A DNA stretch of 64,000 nucleotides from Collimonas sp. OK307. Lineage in GTDB: Bacteria > Pseudomonadota > Gammaproteobacteria > Burkholderiales > Burkholderiaceae_D. Under the pieces are notes generated by a model, which saw nothing but the letters and a program-made list of their open reading frames with translations, ran no database searches and was not told where the DNA came from. A program made the translations under genes and the position numbers. Below, piece after piece: positions 7,475 through 16,003 of the stretch. The stretch spans positions 682,001 through 746,000 of the forward strand of contig NZ_FOQI01000001.1 of NCBI RefSeq assembly GCF_900113705.1, read 5' to 3'. Every line of letters begins with the position of its first letter. Position 1 is the stretch's first letter.

Positions 7475-10400
7475 ATGAATATTTCAAAATTCTTTATCGA
7501 CCGCCCGATTTTTGCAGGCGTTCTATCTGCGATCATCTTGATCGGCGGCCTGATTTCCATGCTCAGCCTGCCTATCTCCGAATACCCGGAAGTGATTCCG
7601 CCATCGGTGATCGTCAAGGCGCAGTATCCCGGCGCCAATCCGCAAACCATCGCGGAAACCGTGGCAACGCCGATCGAGGAACAGATTAACGGCGTCGAAG
7701 GCATGCTGTACATGTCTTCGCAAGCCACCTCGGATGGCTTGATGACGCTGACCATCACCTTCAAGCTGGGTACTTCGCCGGACCAGGCCCAGCAACTGGT
7801 GCAGAACCGCGTCAACCAGGCGTTGCCGAGATTGCCGGACGTGGTCCAGCGCTTAGGCGTCACTACGGTCAAGAGCTCACCCAACCTGACCATGGTGGTG
7901 CATTTGCTGTCGCCTAACGACCGTTACGACATGGCCTACCTGCGTAACTATGCCGTGTTGAATGTCAAAGACCGGCTGGCGCGCCTGCCCGGGATTGGTT
8001 CGGTCCAGCTGTTCGGCTCCGGCGATTATTCAATGCGCATCTGGCTCGATCCGCGCAAGGTGGCGGAACGCGGCCTGGCTGCCACCGACGTAGTCAACGC
8101 CATCCGTCAGCAAAACGTCAATGTCGCCGCCGGCGTGATTGGCGCTTCGCCGTCGGTGCCCGGGGTTAATTACCAGATTTCGGTAAATGCTCGCGGCCGC
8201 CTCGCCAATGAGGAAGAGTTTGGAAACATCGTAGTCCGCACTTCGCCGGATGGCGTCGTCACTTATCTTAAAGACGTAGCGCGAATCGAACTAGGCGCCA
8301 GCGAATATGCGTTGCGCTCCCTGCTCGATAACAAGCAGGCCGTAGCGATTCCTATCTTCCAGGCGCCCGGCTCTAACGCATTGGAAATTTCCGATAACGT
8401 CCGCGCCACCATGGCCGAACTGAAGAAAGATATGCCGGAAGGCGTCGACTACAAGATCGTATACGACCCGACCCAGTTCGTCCGCTCATCCATCGAGGCG
8501 GTGGTCCATACCTTGCTGGAAGCGATTCTGCTGGTCGTGATCGTGGTGATCATTTTCCTGCAAACCTGGCGCGCTTCGATCATCCCGTTGCTTGCAGTAC
8601 CGGTATCGGTGATCGGTACGTTTGCGGTGATGATGGGCCTGGGTTTTTCGATCAATGCCTTGAGTTTGTTCGGGCTGGTGCTAGCCATCGGGATTGTGGT
8701 CGATGACGCCATCGTGGTGGTGGAGAATGTCGAGCGCAATATCGAAAACGGTTTATCCGCGAAAGAAGCCACCTACAAAGCCATGCGTGAAGTCTCCGGA
8801 CCTATCGTGGCGATTGCGCTGACCTTGTGCGCCGTGTTTATTCCACTGGCTTTCGTCAGCGGCCTGACTGGTCAGTTCTTCAAGCAGTTCGCCCTGACGA
8901 TTGCGATTTCGACCGTGATTTCAGCGTTCAATTCGCTGACCTTGTCACCGGCACTGGCAGCCCTGCTGCTGAAAGGCCACGGCGCCAAGAAGGATGCGTT
9001 CCAACGCCTGATAGATCGTTTCTTCGGCGGCTTCTTTGCCGTGTTCAACAAGGTCTTTCACCGTGCTTCGGACTCCTACAGCGGCGGCGTGACCGGCATC
9101 TTGAAACGCAAGTCTGCCGCGCTGGCAGTGTATGCGGTATTGATCGGTGTCACCGTGCTGCTGTTCCATACCGTGCCGAACGGTTTCATCCCGGCCCAGG
9201 ACAAGCAATACCTGGTGGGCTTTGCGCAATTACCTGACGCCGCATCGCTGGACCGCACCGAAGACGTAATGCGCAAAATGTCGGAAATCGCGTTGAAGCA
9301 GCCCGGCGTGGAATCCGCCGTGGCCTTCCCTGGCCTGTCGATCAACGGCTTCGTCAACAGCCCCAACTCCGGCATCGTGTTCACCACGCTCAAACCGTTT
9401 GACGAGCGCCGTGGCGCCGACCAGAGCGGGATTGCGATTGCGCAGCAGCTGAATCAAAAATTCGCGGCTATCCAAGGTGCGTTCATCGCCGTCTTTCCGC
9501 CGCCACCGGTGCAAGGCCTAGGTACGATTGGCGGCTTCAAGCTGCAGATCGAAGATCGCGCCGCACTCGGCAACCAGGCATTGAGTGACAGTTTGCAGGC
9601 ATTCATGGCAAAAGCGCAAAAAGCACCGGAGCTGGCTGGGATGTTCTCCAGCTTCCAGATCAATGTGCCGCAGCTATATGCCGATGTCGACCGGGTTCGC
9701 GCCCAGCAACTGGGGGTATCGATCCCGGCGGTATTCGATACCTTGCAAATCTACCTCGGGTCGCTGTACGTGAACGATTTCAACAAGTTCGGCCGCACCT
9801 TCCAGGTAAGGGTCCAGGCTGACGCACCGTTCCGTGCCCATGCCGAAGACATCGGCTTGCTGAAAGCCCGCAACGACCGCGGCGAGATGGTGCCGTTGTC
9901 GTCCTTGTTGAAGATGACGCAAAGCTACGGTCCCGATCAGGCGATACGCTATAACGCCTTCCCTTCTGCCGATGTCAACGGTGGACCGGCGCCTGGCTAC
10001 AGTACCGGCCAGGCCCAGGCTGCGGTAGAACGCATCGCCGCCGAGACGCTGCCACGCGGCATCAGCTACGAATGGACCGAGATCACTTACCAGGACAAGA
10101 TTGCCGGCGATACGCTGTTCATCATCCTGCCTTTGTCGATCTTGCTGGTGTTCTTTGTACTGGCGGCGCAATACGAGAGCCTGACCTTGCCGCTGGCAGT
10201 GTTGCTGATCGTACCGATGGGCATCTTGTCGGCAATCTTCGGTGTCTGGCTAACGAGAGGCGACGACAACATCTTCACCCAGATCAGCCTGATCGTATTG
10301 GTCGGACTGGCGTGTAAGAACGCGATCCTGATAGTGGAGTTTGCGCATGAACTGGAATTGCAAGGGCGTTCCATCTACGCCGCTGCAATCGAAGCTGCCC

Positions 10401-10708
10401 ACCTGCGTCTGCGGCCTATCCTGATGACCTCGATCGCTTTCATCGCCGGCGTCATCCCGCTGATCCTGTCGACCGGCGCCGGTGCTGAAATGCGCCATGC
10501 GATGGGGGTCGCGGTGTTCTCCGGCATGATTGGCGTGACTGCTTTCGGGTTGTTCCTGACACCGATCTTTTACGTATTGCTGCGCACCCTGGCATCGCGG
10601 TTTACCGGCACCAAACCGCAAGCGGAACATCATGCCGGTCCGGCGCCGACGGCGCACGGACCGGCAGCGCCAGCCATTGCTTCAGTGGCGCACATAGAAG
10701 GAATCTAG
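7475..10708 (+). CDS. RND multidrug efflux transporter, MexF-like
   Basis: 1077-residue inner-membrane, proton-driven drug exporter of the HAE1 family. It starts MNISKFFIDRPIFAGVLSAII, has two halves each with a large periplasmic loop, and shows the essential TM4 aspartate pair in GIVVDDAIVVVENVERN. QLVQNRVNQALPRLPDVVQRLGV and the NSLTLSPALAALLL stretch are typical. Twelve membrane helices are expected. It lies 60 bp after the adaptor gene and 2-3 bp before the outer-membrane gene, so the three are co-transcribed. The MexF subfamily typically exports chloramphenicol, quinolones and aromatic compounds; the actual substrates here are not shown. Confidence 0.95.
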   Translation: MNISKFFIDRPIFAGVLSAIILIGGLISMLSLPISEYPEVIPPSVIVKAQYPGANPQTIAETVATPIEEQINGVEGMLYMSSQATSDGLMTLTITFKLGTSPDQAQQLVQNRVNQALPRLPDVVQRLGVTTVKSSPNLTMVVHLLSPNDRYDMAYLRNYAVLNVKDRLARLPGIGSVQLFGSGDYSMRIWLDPRKVAERGLAATDVVNAIRQQNVNVAAGVIGASPSVPGVNYQISVNARGRLANEEEFGNIVVRTSPDGVVTYLKDVARIELGASEYALRSLLDNKQAVAIPIFQAPGSNALEISDNVRATMAELKKDMPEGVDYKIVYDPTQFVRSSIEAVVHTLLEAILLVVIVVIIFLQTWRASIIPLLAVPVSVIGTFAVMMGLGFSINALSLFGLVLAIGIVVDDAIVVVENVERNIENGLSAKEATYKAMREVSGPIVAIALTLCAVFIPLAFVSGLTGQFFKQFALTIAISTVISAFNSLTLSPALAALLLKGHGAKKDAFQRLIDRFFGGFFAVFNKVFHRASDSYSGGVTGILKRKSAALAVYAVLIGVTVLLFHTVPNGFIPAQDKQYLVGFAQLPDAASLDRTEDVMRKMSEIALKQPGVESAVAFPGLSINGFVNSPNSGIVFTTLKPFDERRGADQSGIAIAQQLNQKFAAIQGAFIAVFPPPPVQGLGTIGGFKLQIEDRAALGNQALSDSLQAFMAKAQKAPELAGMFSSFQINVPQLYADVDRVRAQQLGVSIPAVFDTLQIYLGSLYVNDFNKFGRTFQVRVQADAPFRAHAEDIGLLKARNDRGEMVPLSSLLKMTQSYGPDQAIRYNAFPSADVNGGPAPGYSTGQAQAAVERIAAETLPRGISYEWTEITYQDKIAGDTLFIILPLSILLVFFVLAAQYESLTLPLAVLLIVPMGILSAIFGVWLTRGDDNIFTQISLIVLVGLACKNAILIVEFAHELELQGRSIYAAAIEAAHLRLRPILMTSIAFIAGVIPLILSTGAGAEMRHAMGVAVFSGMIGVTAFGLFLTPIFYVLLRTLASRFTGTKPQAEHHAGPAPTAHGPAAPAIASVAHIEGI

Positions 10709-10710
10709 AT

Positions 10711-12150
10711 ATGAAAACTTTCAATTTAAAACTCAGCACGCTGGTTGCCGCACTGGTGCTGGCCGGTTGCTCCACCACCAAACCGCCGGAAAAAATTGCG
10801 GTTGACCTGCCGACGCAATATCGCGAAACCGCTAATCTGGATGGCAGCTGGAAAGTCGCGCAACCGGCCGATGGCGCCGATCGCGGCGCCTGGTGGACGG
10901 TGTTCGGCGATGCGGAGCTGAACCGGCTGATCGGTGAAGCCACGCAATCCAGCCAGACCCTGGCAATGGCGTTGGCGCGCGTCAAGGAAGCGCGCGCCAC
11001 CGCCGGCCTGGCCGATGCCGACCGCGCATTCCAGCTGGGCGCCGCCTTCGGCCCGACCCGCCAGGGCACGGCCAGCGCTACATCCACCCAATGGCAGGCA
11101 CAGCTGGGCGCTTCCTATGAGGTCGATCTGTTCGGTCGCCTGTCGGACAGCAGCCGCGCCGCCCGCCTTGATGTTGAAGGACAGGAAGCGGCCTATCGTT
11201 CGGTGTTGCTGGCGCTACAGGCAGATGTCGCCCAGCAGTATTTTGCGATCCGCTCGCTCGATTCGGAACTTGACGTGCTGCAGCAAACCATCAAGTTGCG
11301 CCAGGAAAACATGCGGCTGGTGCAGCATCGTTATGATGCCGGTGACACCAGCGAGCTTGATGTAGCGCAAGCCCAGACCGAACTGTCGGTGACCCAGGCA
11401 GAACAGGAAGGCGTCAGCCGCAGCCGGGCCCAGCGCGACCATGCGCTGGCGATCCTGCTCGGCAAGGCGCCGGCCCAGTTCTCGCTCGCCACCGAACCGC
11501 TGCAACCGGTAACGGTCAGCGTACCGCCCGGCCTGCCCTCCGATCTGCTGGAACGGCGCCCGGACATCGCCCAGGCGCAGCGCCAGCTGGCCGCCGCCAG
11601 CGCCCGTATCGGCGTGGCCAAAGCCGGCTTCTTTCCGAGCCTGGTGCTGACGGCTTCCGGCGGCTTCGCGTCGGATGCGCTGCACAACCTGTTCCAATGG
11701 TCCAGCCGCAGCTGGCTGCTGGGACCGGTGGTCGGCTCCGTGCTCAATATGCCGTTACTGGACGGTGGCCGCAACAAGGCCAACCTGGCAAAGGCAGATG
11801 CCAACTATGAATCGGTGGTGGCCAATTACCGGCAACAGGTGCTGGTCGGCTTCCAGGATGTGGAAGATAACCTGAGCGCCTTGCGCACTCTGGATAATCA
11901 AATCCGCTTCCAGGAAGATGCAGTGAAATCGGCTCAACTGGCGGCGCGCCTTGCTGATTCACGTTATCGGAATGGCTCTACCAGCTACTTTGAAGTGATC
12001 GACGCGCAACGTTCGAGTCTTTCCGCGCAACGCGCGAAAAGCCAGACCGTTGGCCTGCGTGCGGTGGCGTCGGTGGGCTTGATACGGGCCTTGGGTGGTG
12101 GGTGGAATGCACCTGCCGCCGCCAACAATGCCCTGGCTTTGGCTAAATAA
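10711..12150 (+). CDS. Outer-membrane efflux channel lipoprotein (OprN/NodT family)
   Basis: 479 residues. The signal peptide ends in a lipobox (LVLAGC), so the mature protein is a lipid-anchored TolC-type channel. Two homologous OEP repeats are visible, each with long helices; LLERRPDIAQAQRQLAAASARIGVAKAGFFPSL is the typical mid-protein signature. Its start overlaps no gene but follows the pump by 2 bp, with an AAGGAA site inside the end of mexF. It completes the tripartite efflux system. Confidence 0.94.
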   Translation: MKTFNLKLSTLVAALVLAGCSTTKPPEKIAVDLPTQYRETANLDGSWKVAQPADGADRGAWWTVFGDAELNRLIGEATQSSQTLAMALARVKEARATAGLADADRAFQLGAAFGPTRQGTASATSTQWQAQLGASYEVDLFGRLSDSSRAARLDVEGQEAAYRSVLLALQADVAQQYFAIRSLDSELDVLQQTIKLRQENMRLVQHRYDAGDTSELDVAQAQTELSVTQAEQEGVSRSRAQRDHALAILLGKAPAQFSLATEPLQPVTVSVPPGLPSDLLERRPDIAQAQRQLAAASARIGVAKAGFFPSLVLTASGGFASDALHNLFQWSSRSWLLGPVVGSVLNMPLLDGGRNKANLAKADANYESVVANYRQQVLVGFQDVEDNLSALRTLDNQIRFQEDAVKSAQLAARLADSRYRNGSTSYFEVIDAQRSSLSAQRAKSQTVGLRAVASVGLIRALGGGWNAPAAANNALALAK

Positions 12151-12177
12151 CGTAGCGATATCAGCATCGCCATCTCC

Positions 12178-12209
12178 GTAGGGCGGGCACGCCTTTGTGC
12201 CCGCCTTAC
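12178..12209. repeat. REP-like palindrome between convergent genes
   Basis: GTAGGGCGGGCAC, a 6-nt loop, then GTGCCCGCCTTAC: a 13-bp stem with one G-T pair. It lies between the convergent ends of the efflux operon and the MFS gene and has no T-run. This GGGCGGGCAC...GTGCCCGCC form is seen as scattered repeats in many proteobacteria; whether it is repeated in this genome cannot be seen from one window. Confidence 0.55.
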
Positions 12210-12224
12210 AACACCGGGAAAGCC

Positions 12225-13445
12225 TTAGTCGCGGATATCGCGCAACGGCGAAGTCTTCAGCAAGCCGAAAGTCAGCAGGCTGCCGCCCACCGCGATCGCA
12301 ATCAATCCGCTACGCACTCCCAGATGCTCGGCAATCCAGCCGGCCGACAAGGCGCCCAGCGGCGCCGCCGCCACGGTCATGAAACGCATGGTTGACACCA
12401 TGCGGCCGTGATAAGCGTCGGGCGTCAGTTTCAGGCGCAGTGCCAGGTAAGGCATGAAATACAGCATGGCGCTGCAATCGAAGATGAACACCACTATGCC
12501 GTAAGCCAATGCGCTCAGCAACGGCGAGCCAAACAGGTTGGCCGGAATCATTGCCAGCAACAGCCACGCCGCGCCAGTGCCGCCCAGGCCGATCAGGATC
12601 GTGCGCCCGCTGCCGAATCGCCGTGACAAAGGCTTGAGCAATATGGAGCTGACCAGCACGCCAAGACCACCCAGCGTTTGCGCTGCGCCCAACACGCCTG
12701 GCGACATGCCCAGCTGGTGGGTGGCGAACAGGATCTGCAACGCCAGGTAACCATTGAACAGCACTTGCCACAAGGCGGTACCCCAGGCCAGCGCCCACAG
12801 CACTTCGTGATTCCACACCATCTTGATGCCATCCACCATTTCGCGGAAAGGATGGCGATCGGACGGCGCAGGATACGTGTCGCGCTTGCGCAGAAAACGC
12901 AAATTCCACCATGACCCGATAAACCCGAGGGCATCGACCAGCACCGCTACCGGCGCCGTCAGCAATTGCACCAGCATGCCGGCGATGCCCGGACCGATCA
13001 GTCGCGCCATCGAATCGGTAGCGGCAAACTTGCTTTGCGCATCCAGTAAATGCTCGCGCCCTACCAGTTGCGCCAGAAACACCTGGGAAGCGCTGCCGCC
13101 AATGACAAAGCCGATCCCCATCAGGAAGCCGACCGCGTACAGCACATGCATGTTCAGCAATCCCAGCCAGTAGCTTATCGGGATCACCGCCAGCACGACG
13201 CCAAACAGGAATTCCGACCACAGCAGTACCGGATACTTGCTGCGCCGGTCCAGCCAGACGCCGACTGGCAGCGAGAACAAGGCGAACGGCAAGGTCTGCA
13301 AGGCAATCAGCATGCCCATCTGGGCCGGAGTGGCTTGCAGCAAAAGTACTGCGGTGAGCGGAATCGCCAGGCTGCTGATCTGCTCGCCGAAGCTGGCGAT
13401 GACGGTGGTCAGCCAGAAGCGCCGGAAGTCGCGGTGGCGTAGCAT
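12225..13445 (-). CDS. MFS transporter (MFS_3 / EntS-type exporter)
   Basis: 406 residues from the ATG at 13445 (MLRHRDFRRFWLTTVIASFGEQ), which is the typical start of this exporter group; the open frame extends upstream to 13613 but that part is not membrane-protein-like. Twelve hydrophobic segments are visible and the loop motif GVWLDRRSKYPVLL matches the MFS signature between TM2 and TM3. Members export siderophores or drugs. It is not obviously linked to its neighbours: it converges on the RND operon and is divergent from the NemR-like gene. Confidence 0.88.
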   Translation of the reverse strand: MLRHRDFRRFWLTTVIASFGEQISSLAIPLTAVLLLQATPAQMGMLIALQTLPFALFSLPVGVWLDRRSKYPVLLWSEFLFGVVLAVIPISYWLGLLNMHVLYAVGFLMGIGFVIGGSASQVFLAQLVGREHLLDAQSKFAATDSMARLIGPGIAGMLVQLLTAPVAVLVDALGFIGSWWNLRFLRKRDTYPAPSDRHPFREMVDGIKMVWNHEVLWALAWGTALWQVLFNGYLALQILFATHQLGMSPGVLGAAQTLGGLGVLVSSILLKPLSRRFGSGRTILIGLGGTGAAWLLLAMIPANLFGSPLLSALAYGIVVFIFDCSAMLYFMPYLALRLKLTPDAYHGRMVSTMRFMTVAAAPLGALSAGWIAEHLGVRSGLIAIAVGGSLLTFGLLKTSPLRDIRD

Positions 13446-13745
13446 CGGATCGGCCGACAGCTTGCGTGTGAAAAATTGACGGAATGCGGTAAAAATAATG
13501 CAACTCTCTGAAAGCGGCAACACTGGGTAAGTAAGCGCGGCACGGATAGTTCCTGATGGGAACATTAACCAAATGATAGCAGTAATGCAGCTGGCATTTA
13601 CCTGCCGCCGCAAATTAAATTTGCTGGATGTTCATAGGTGAAATGAGCGAAAGCGAGGATTCATTCCGAAGCCTTTTGATGAAATTTCGAAACCCGGAAA
13701 AGATATCTATAAATCATCATTTTTCAACGTCAAGCAATTTGAGAC
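13446..13745. other. Intergenic region upstream of MFS and nemR-like genes
   Basis: About 300 bases, AT-richer than the neighbours. The MFS frame remains open through part of it but without a family-like start. No RNA gene or strong hairpin seen; the right end holds the operator and -10 described separately. Confidence 0.3.
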
Positions 13746-13760
13746 GACTGGTCATATAAT
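13746..13760 (+). promoter_or_regulatory. NemR-type operator copy 1 with overlapping -10 box
   Basis: GACTGGTC (13746-13753) within GAGACGACTGGTCAT, followed directly by TATAAT (13755-13760). The same 14-base string with one change occurs upstream of the ene-reductase at 14413. The -10 lies only 6 bases before the ATG at 13767. Confidence 0.65.
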
Positions 13761-13766
13761 AGCGGA

Positions 13767-14363
13767 ATGAATAAAGTCCTAACCCCCAACGATACCCGCG
13801 CAACCTTGCTCGAAACCGGCCTCCGGCTGTTCGCAGAGCAAGGATACAACGGCACCGGCATCAAGGAAATCGTCGATGCTACCGGCGTACCCAAGGGTTC
13901 GTTTTACAACTATTTCAAGAGCAAGGAAGACTTCGGCGCCGAGGTCATCTCGTTTTATGCCGACGGCTTCGCTGACAAGTGGTCGGCTTACTTTGCCGAG
14001 GGCCCGGAACAACCGTTGGCCGCGTTGCGTTACACCTACGAACGCCTCATCAGCTATCACGAACAGTGCGAAGTGAAAGCCGGCTGCCTGTTGGGCAATT
14101 TTGCTGCCGAAATGTCGGAATCCAGCGAACTCTGCCGCCTCACCCTGCAGGAAGTGGTCGGCGGCTGGCGCAAGCGTTTCGCCAGCTATCTGCGCAAAGC
14201 CCAGGCCGACGGCTCGGTACGTACCGACCTGAGTGCAGAGCAACTGACCGATTTTTTCTGGAACGCCTGGGAAGGCGCCCTGCTGCGCATGAAAATCGAA
14301 CGTTCCACAGCGCCGGTGCGTGCCTGCGTCAATCTGATGTTCGATCATTTTTTCCTGCCTTAG
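13767..14363 (+). CDS. TetR-family regulator, NemR-like electrophile sensor
   Basis: 198 residues. Helix-turn-helix at residues ~10-55 (TRATLLETGLRLFAEQGYNGTGIKEIVDATGVPKGSFYNYFKSKEDF). The C-terminal part with KAGCLLGNFAAEMSESSELC matches the NemR/AcuR group; C107 sits where the redox-active Cys106 of E. coli NemR lies (inference by position). It is 146 bp upstream of an N-ethylmaleimide reductase-like gene, and both have the same operator-like sequence in front, so it probably represses itself and the reductase until reactive electrophiles modify it. Confidence 0.88.
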   Translation: MNKVLTPNDTRATLLETGLRLFAEQGYNGTGIKEIVDATGVPKGSFYNYFKSKEDFGAEVISFYADGFADKWSAYFAEGPEQPLAALRYTYERLISYHEQCEVKAGCLLGNFAAEMSESSELCRLTLQEVVGGWRKRFASYLRKAQADGSVRTDLSAEQLTDFFWNAWEGALLRMKIERSTAPVRACVNLMFDHFFLP

Positions 14364-14412
14364 CGTCACAGAAGCCACAGGAGGAATTGATTTTTTTTAT
14401 TAAAACAAATCC

Positions 14413-14427
14413 GAGACGACCGGTCAT
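14413..14427 (+). promoter_or_regulatory. NemR-type operator copy 2, upstream of the ene-reductase
   Basis: GAGACGACCGGTCAT, containing the perfect palindrome GACCGGTC (14418-14425). It matches the copy at 13741-13755 at all but one base. An AT-rich stretch (TTTATTAA) follows and could hold the -10. Confidence 0.65.
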
Positions 14428-14509
14428 TTATTAATCAACATTGCAGTTTTTTTAGCAGCAAGTCAAACCACCAATCGCCTGACAGCGATTTATTCACGAA
14501 GGAATGCAC

Positions 14510-15625
14510 ATGAGCCGCACCCAAGAAACCCGTACCGAAGACAGCCTGTTCCAACCTGCCCGCATCGGCGACATCGAAGTATCCAACCGGATTGTGATGG
14601 CGCCGCTGACCCGCAACCGCGCCGGCGAAGGCAATGTACCGAACGAATTGAACCTGAAATATTACGCCCAGCGCGCATCGGCCGGCCTGATCGTTACCGA
14701 AGCGACCCAGGTCTCAGCCCAGGCCCAGGGTTACGCTAACACGCCCGGCCTGCATACGCCGGAACAAGTCGCCGCCTGGAAAAAAATCACCGACGCCGTG
14801 CATGAAAAAGGCGGCCGCATCGTGGTGCAAATCTGGCATACCGGCCGCATGTCGCACGTCTCCTTCCAGCCGGACGGCAAGGCGCCAGTAGCGCCATCCG
14901 CAATCCGCGCCGACGCCAAGACCTTTGTACCCGGCGAAGGATATGTCGACACCTCGGTGCCGCGTGAACTGCCGCTGGCTGATATCCCGGGCGTGATCGA
15001 CGACTTCTGTCAAACGGCGCGACGTGCCATGGACGCCGGTTTCGATGGCATTGAAATCCACGGTGCACACGGCTATCTGCTCGACAGCTTCCTGCGCGAC
15101 GGCTCGAATCACCGTACCGACATCTACGGCGGCAGCATTGAAAATCGCAGCCGCCTGCTGTTGGAAGTAGTAGCCGCAACCAGCGCTGAAATCGGCGGCG
15201 GCCGCGTCGGAGTGCGCCTCTCGCCAGTATCACCGGTCAACGATTCCAGCGAAAGCCAGCCGCAACCGTTGTTCAACTATCTGGTGGAACAGCTCAACCA
15301 GTTTGGCCTGGCTTATCTGCACGTAGTCGAAGGCCACACCGGCGGTCCGCGCGACAACGCACCGTTTGATTACGAAGCATTGCACCAGCGCTTTGACGGC
15401 GCCTGGATGGTGAATAACGGCTACGACCGCTTGATGGCACGTGAAGCCATCGCCAGCGGTCATGGCGACCTGGTTGCTTTCGGCCGCGCCTTCATCACCA
15501 ATCCGGACCTGGTATATCGTTTGCAGCACAACTTGCCGTTGAATGTGCCGTTTGCCGATGCGCCGTTGTATGGTGGCGAGGGTGAGCACGGGTATACCGA
15601 TTACCCGGCGTTGACCGAAGCGTAA
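14510..15625 (+). CDS. nemA: Old-yellow-enzyme ene-reductase (N-ethylmaleimide reductase-like)
   Basis: FMN enzyme that reduces activated C=C bonds and nitro compounds with NAD(P)H. 371 residues forming a TIM barrel. N-terminal NRIVMAPLTRNRA, WHTGRMSH and HGAHGYLLDSFLRDGSNHRTDIYGGSIENRSR are diagnostic; the His pair in HGAHGYL binds the substrate and the Tyr following is the proton donor. Start at 14510 rather than 14504 because GAAGGA directly abuts the first ATG but has proper spacing to the second. Placed under the NemR-like regulator with a matching operator. Confidence 0.92.
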   Translation: MSRTQETRTEDSLFQPARIGDIEVSNRIVMAPLTRNRAGEGNVPNELNLKYYAQRASAGLIVTEATQVSAQAQGYANTPGLHTPEQVAAWKKITDAVHEKGGRIVVQIWHTGRMSHVSFQPDGKAPVAPSAIRADAKTFVPGEGYVDTSVPRELPLADIPGVIDDFCQTARRAMDAGFDGIEIHGAHGYLLDSFLRDGSNHRTDIYGGSIENRSRLLLEVVAATSAEIGGGRVGVRLSPVSPVNDSSESQPQPLFNYLVEQLNQFGLAYLHVVEGHTGGPRDNAPFDYEALHQRFDGAWMVNNGYDRLMAREAIASGHGDLVAFGRAFITNPDLVYRLQHNLPLNVPFADAPLYGGEGEHGYTDYPALTEA

Positions 15626-15658
15626 GCAGCAAGCGACCTGAACTCACAGCCGGCGCAG

Positions 15659-15994
15659 CTACGGTGCTGCGGCCGGCTTTTCACTGCCATAGGTGATCGC
15701 CAGATATTCTCCAATCTGCTTAACCTGGTCATCGCTCAGAGGTGCGCCATATGCGTGCTGCATTTTCGCCACTTCCGCAGTCCATTGCGTCAGAGTCATC
15801 TTGCCAGGCTGCTGGTTGATGTAATCGGCAGAATGGCAGATCGCGCACATTTGCGTGGCGACCACATAACCCGGATGCGTGGAAGGCTTGAGCTGGGCCG
15901 TTTCCTGCGGTAGCGTAATACTCACGGGCGCTGCCGATGCAATCGCAACTGCACCAAACAGGACGCCGGCAACCATCGTTTTTACGTAGTTCAT
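15659..15994 (-). CDS. Periplasmic c-type cytochrome, SorB-like subunit of sulfite dehydrogenase
   Basis: 111 residues with an N-terminal signal peptide (cleavage after AIASAAP or similar) and one haem-binding CAICH motif near residue 50. It follows the molybdenum enzyme by 9 bp and would accept electrons from it. The small size and gene order match SorB of SorAB-type sulfite:cytochrome c oxidoreductases. Specific assignment rests mainly on context. Confidence 0.8.
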   Translation of the reverse strand: MNYVKTMVAGVLFGAVAIASAAPVSITLPQETAQLKPSTHPGYVVATQMCAICHSADYINQQPGKMTLTQWTAEVAKMQHAYGAPLSDDQVKQIGEYLAITYGSEKPAAAP

Positions 15995-16003
15995 GGCGAT
16001 CTC

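Noticed and set aside
12310-13572. 420-codon frame within the MFS gene
   Set aside because: Shifted reading of the transporter; no membrane segments or known motifs.
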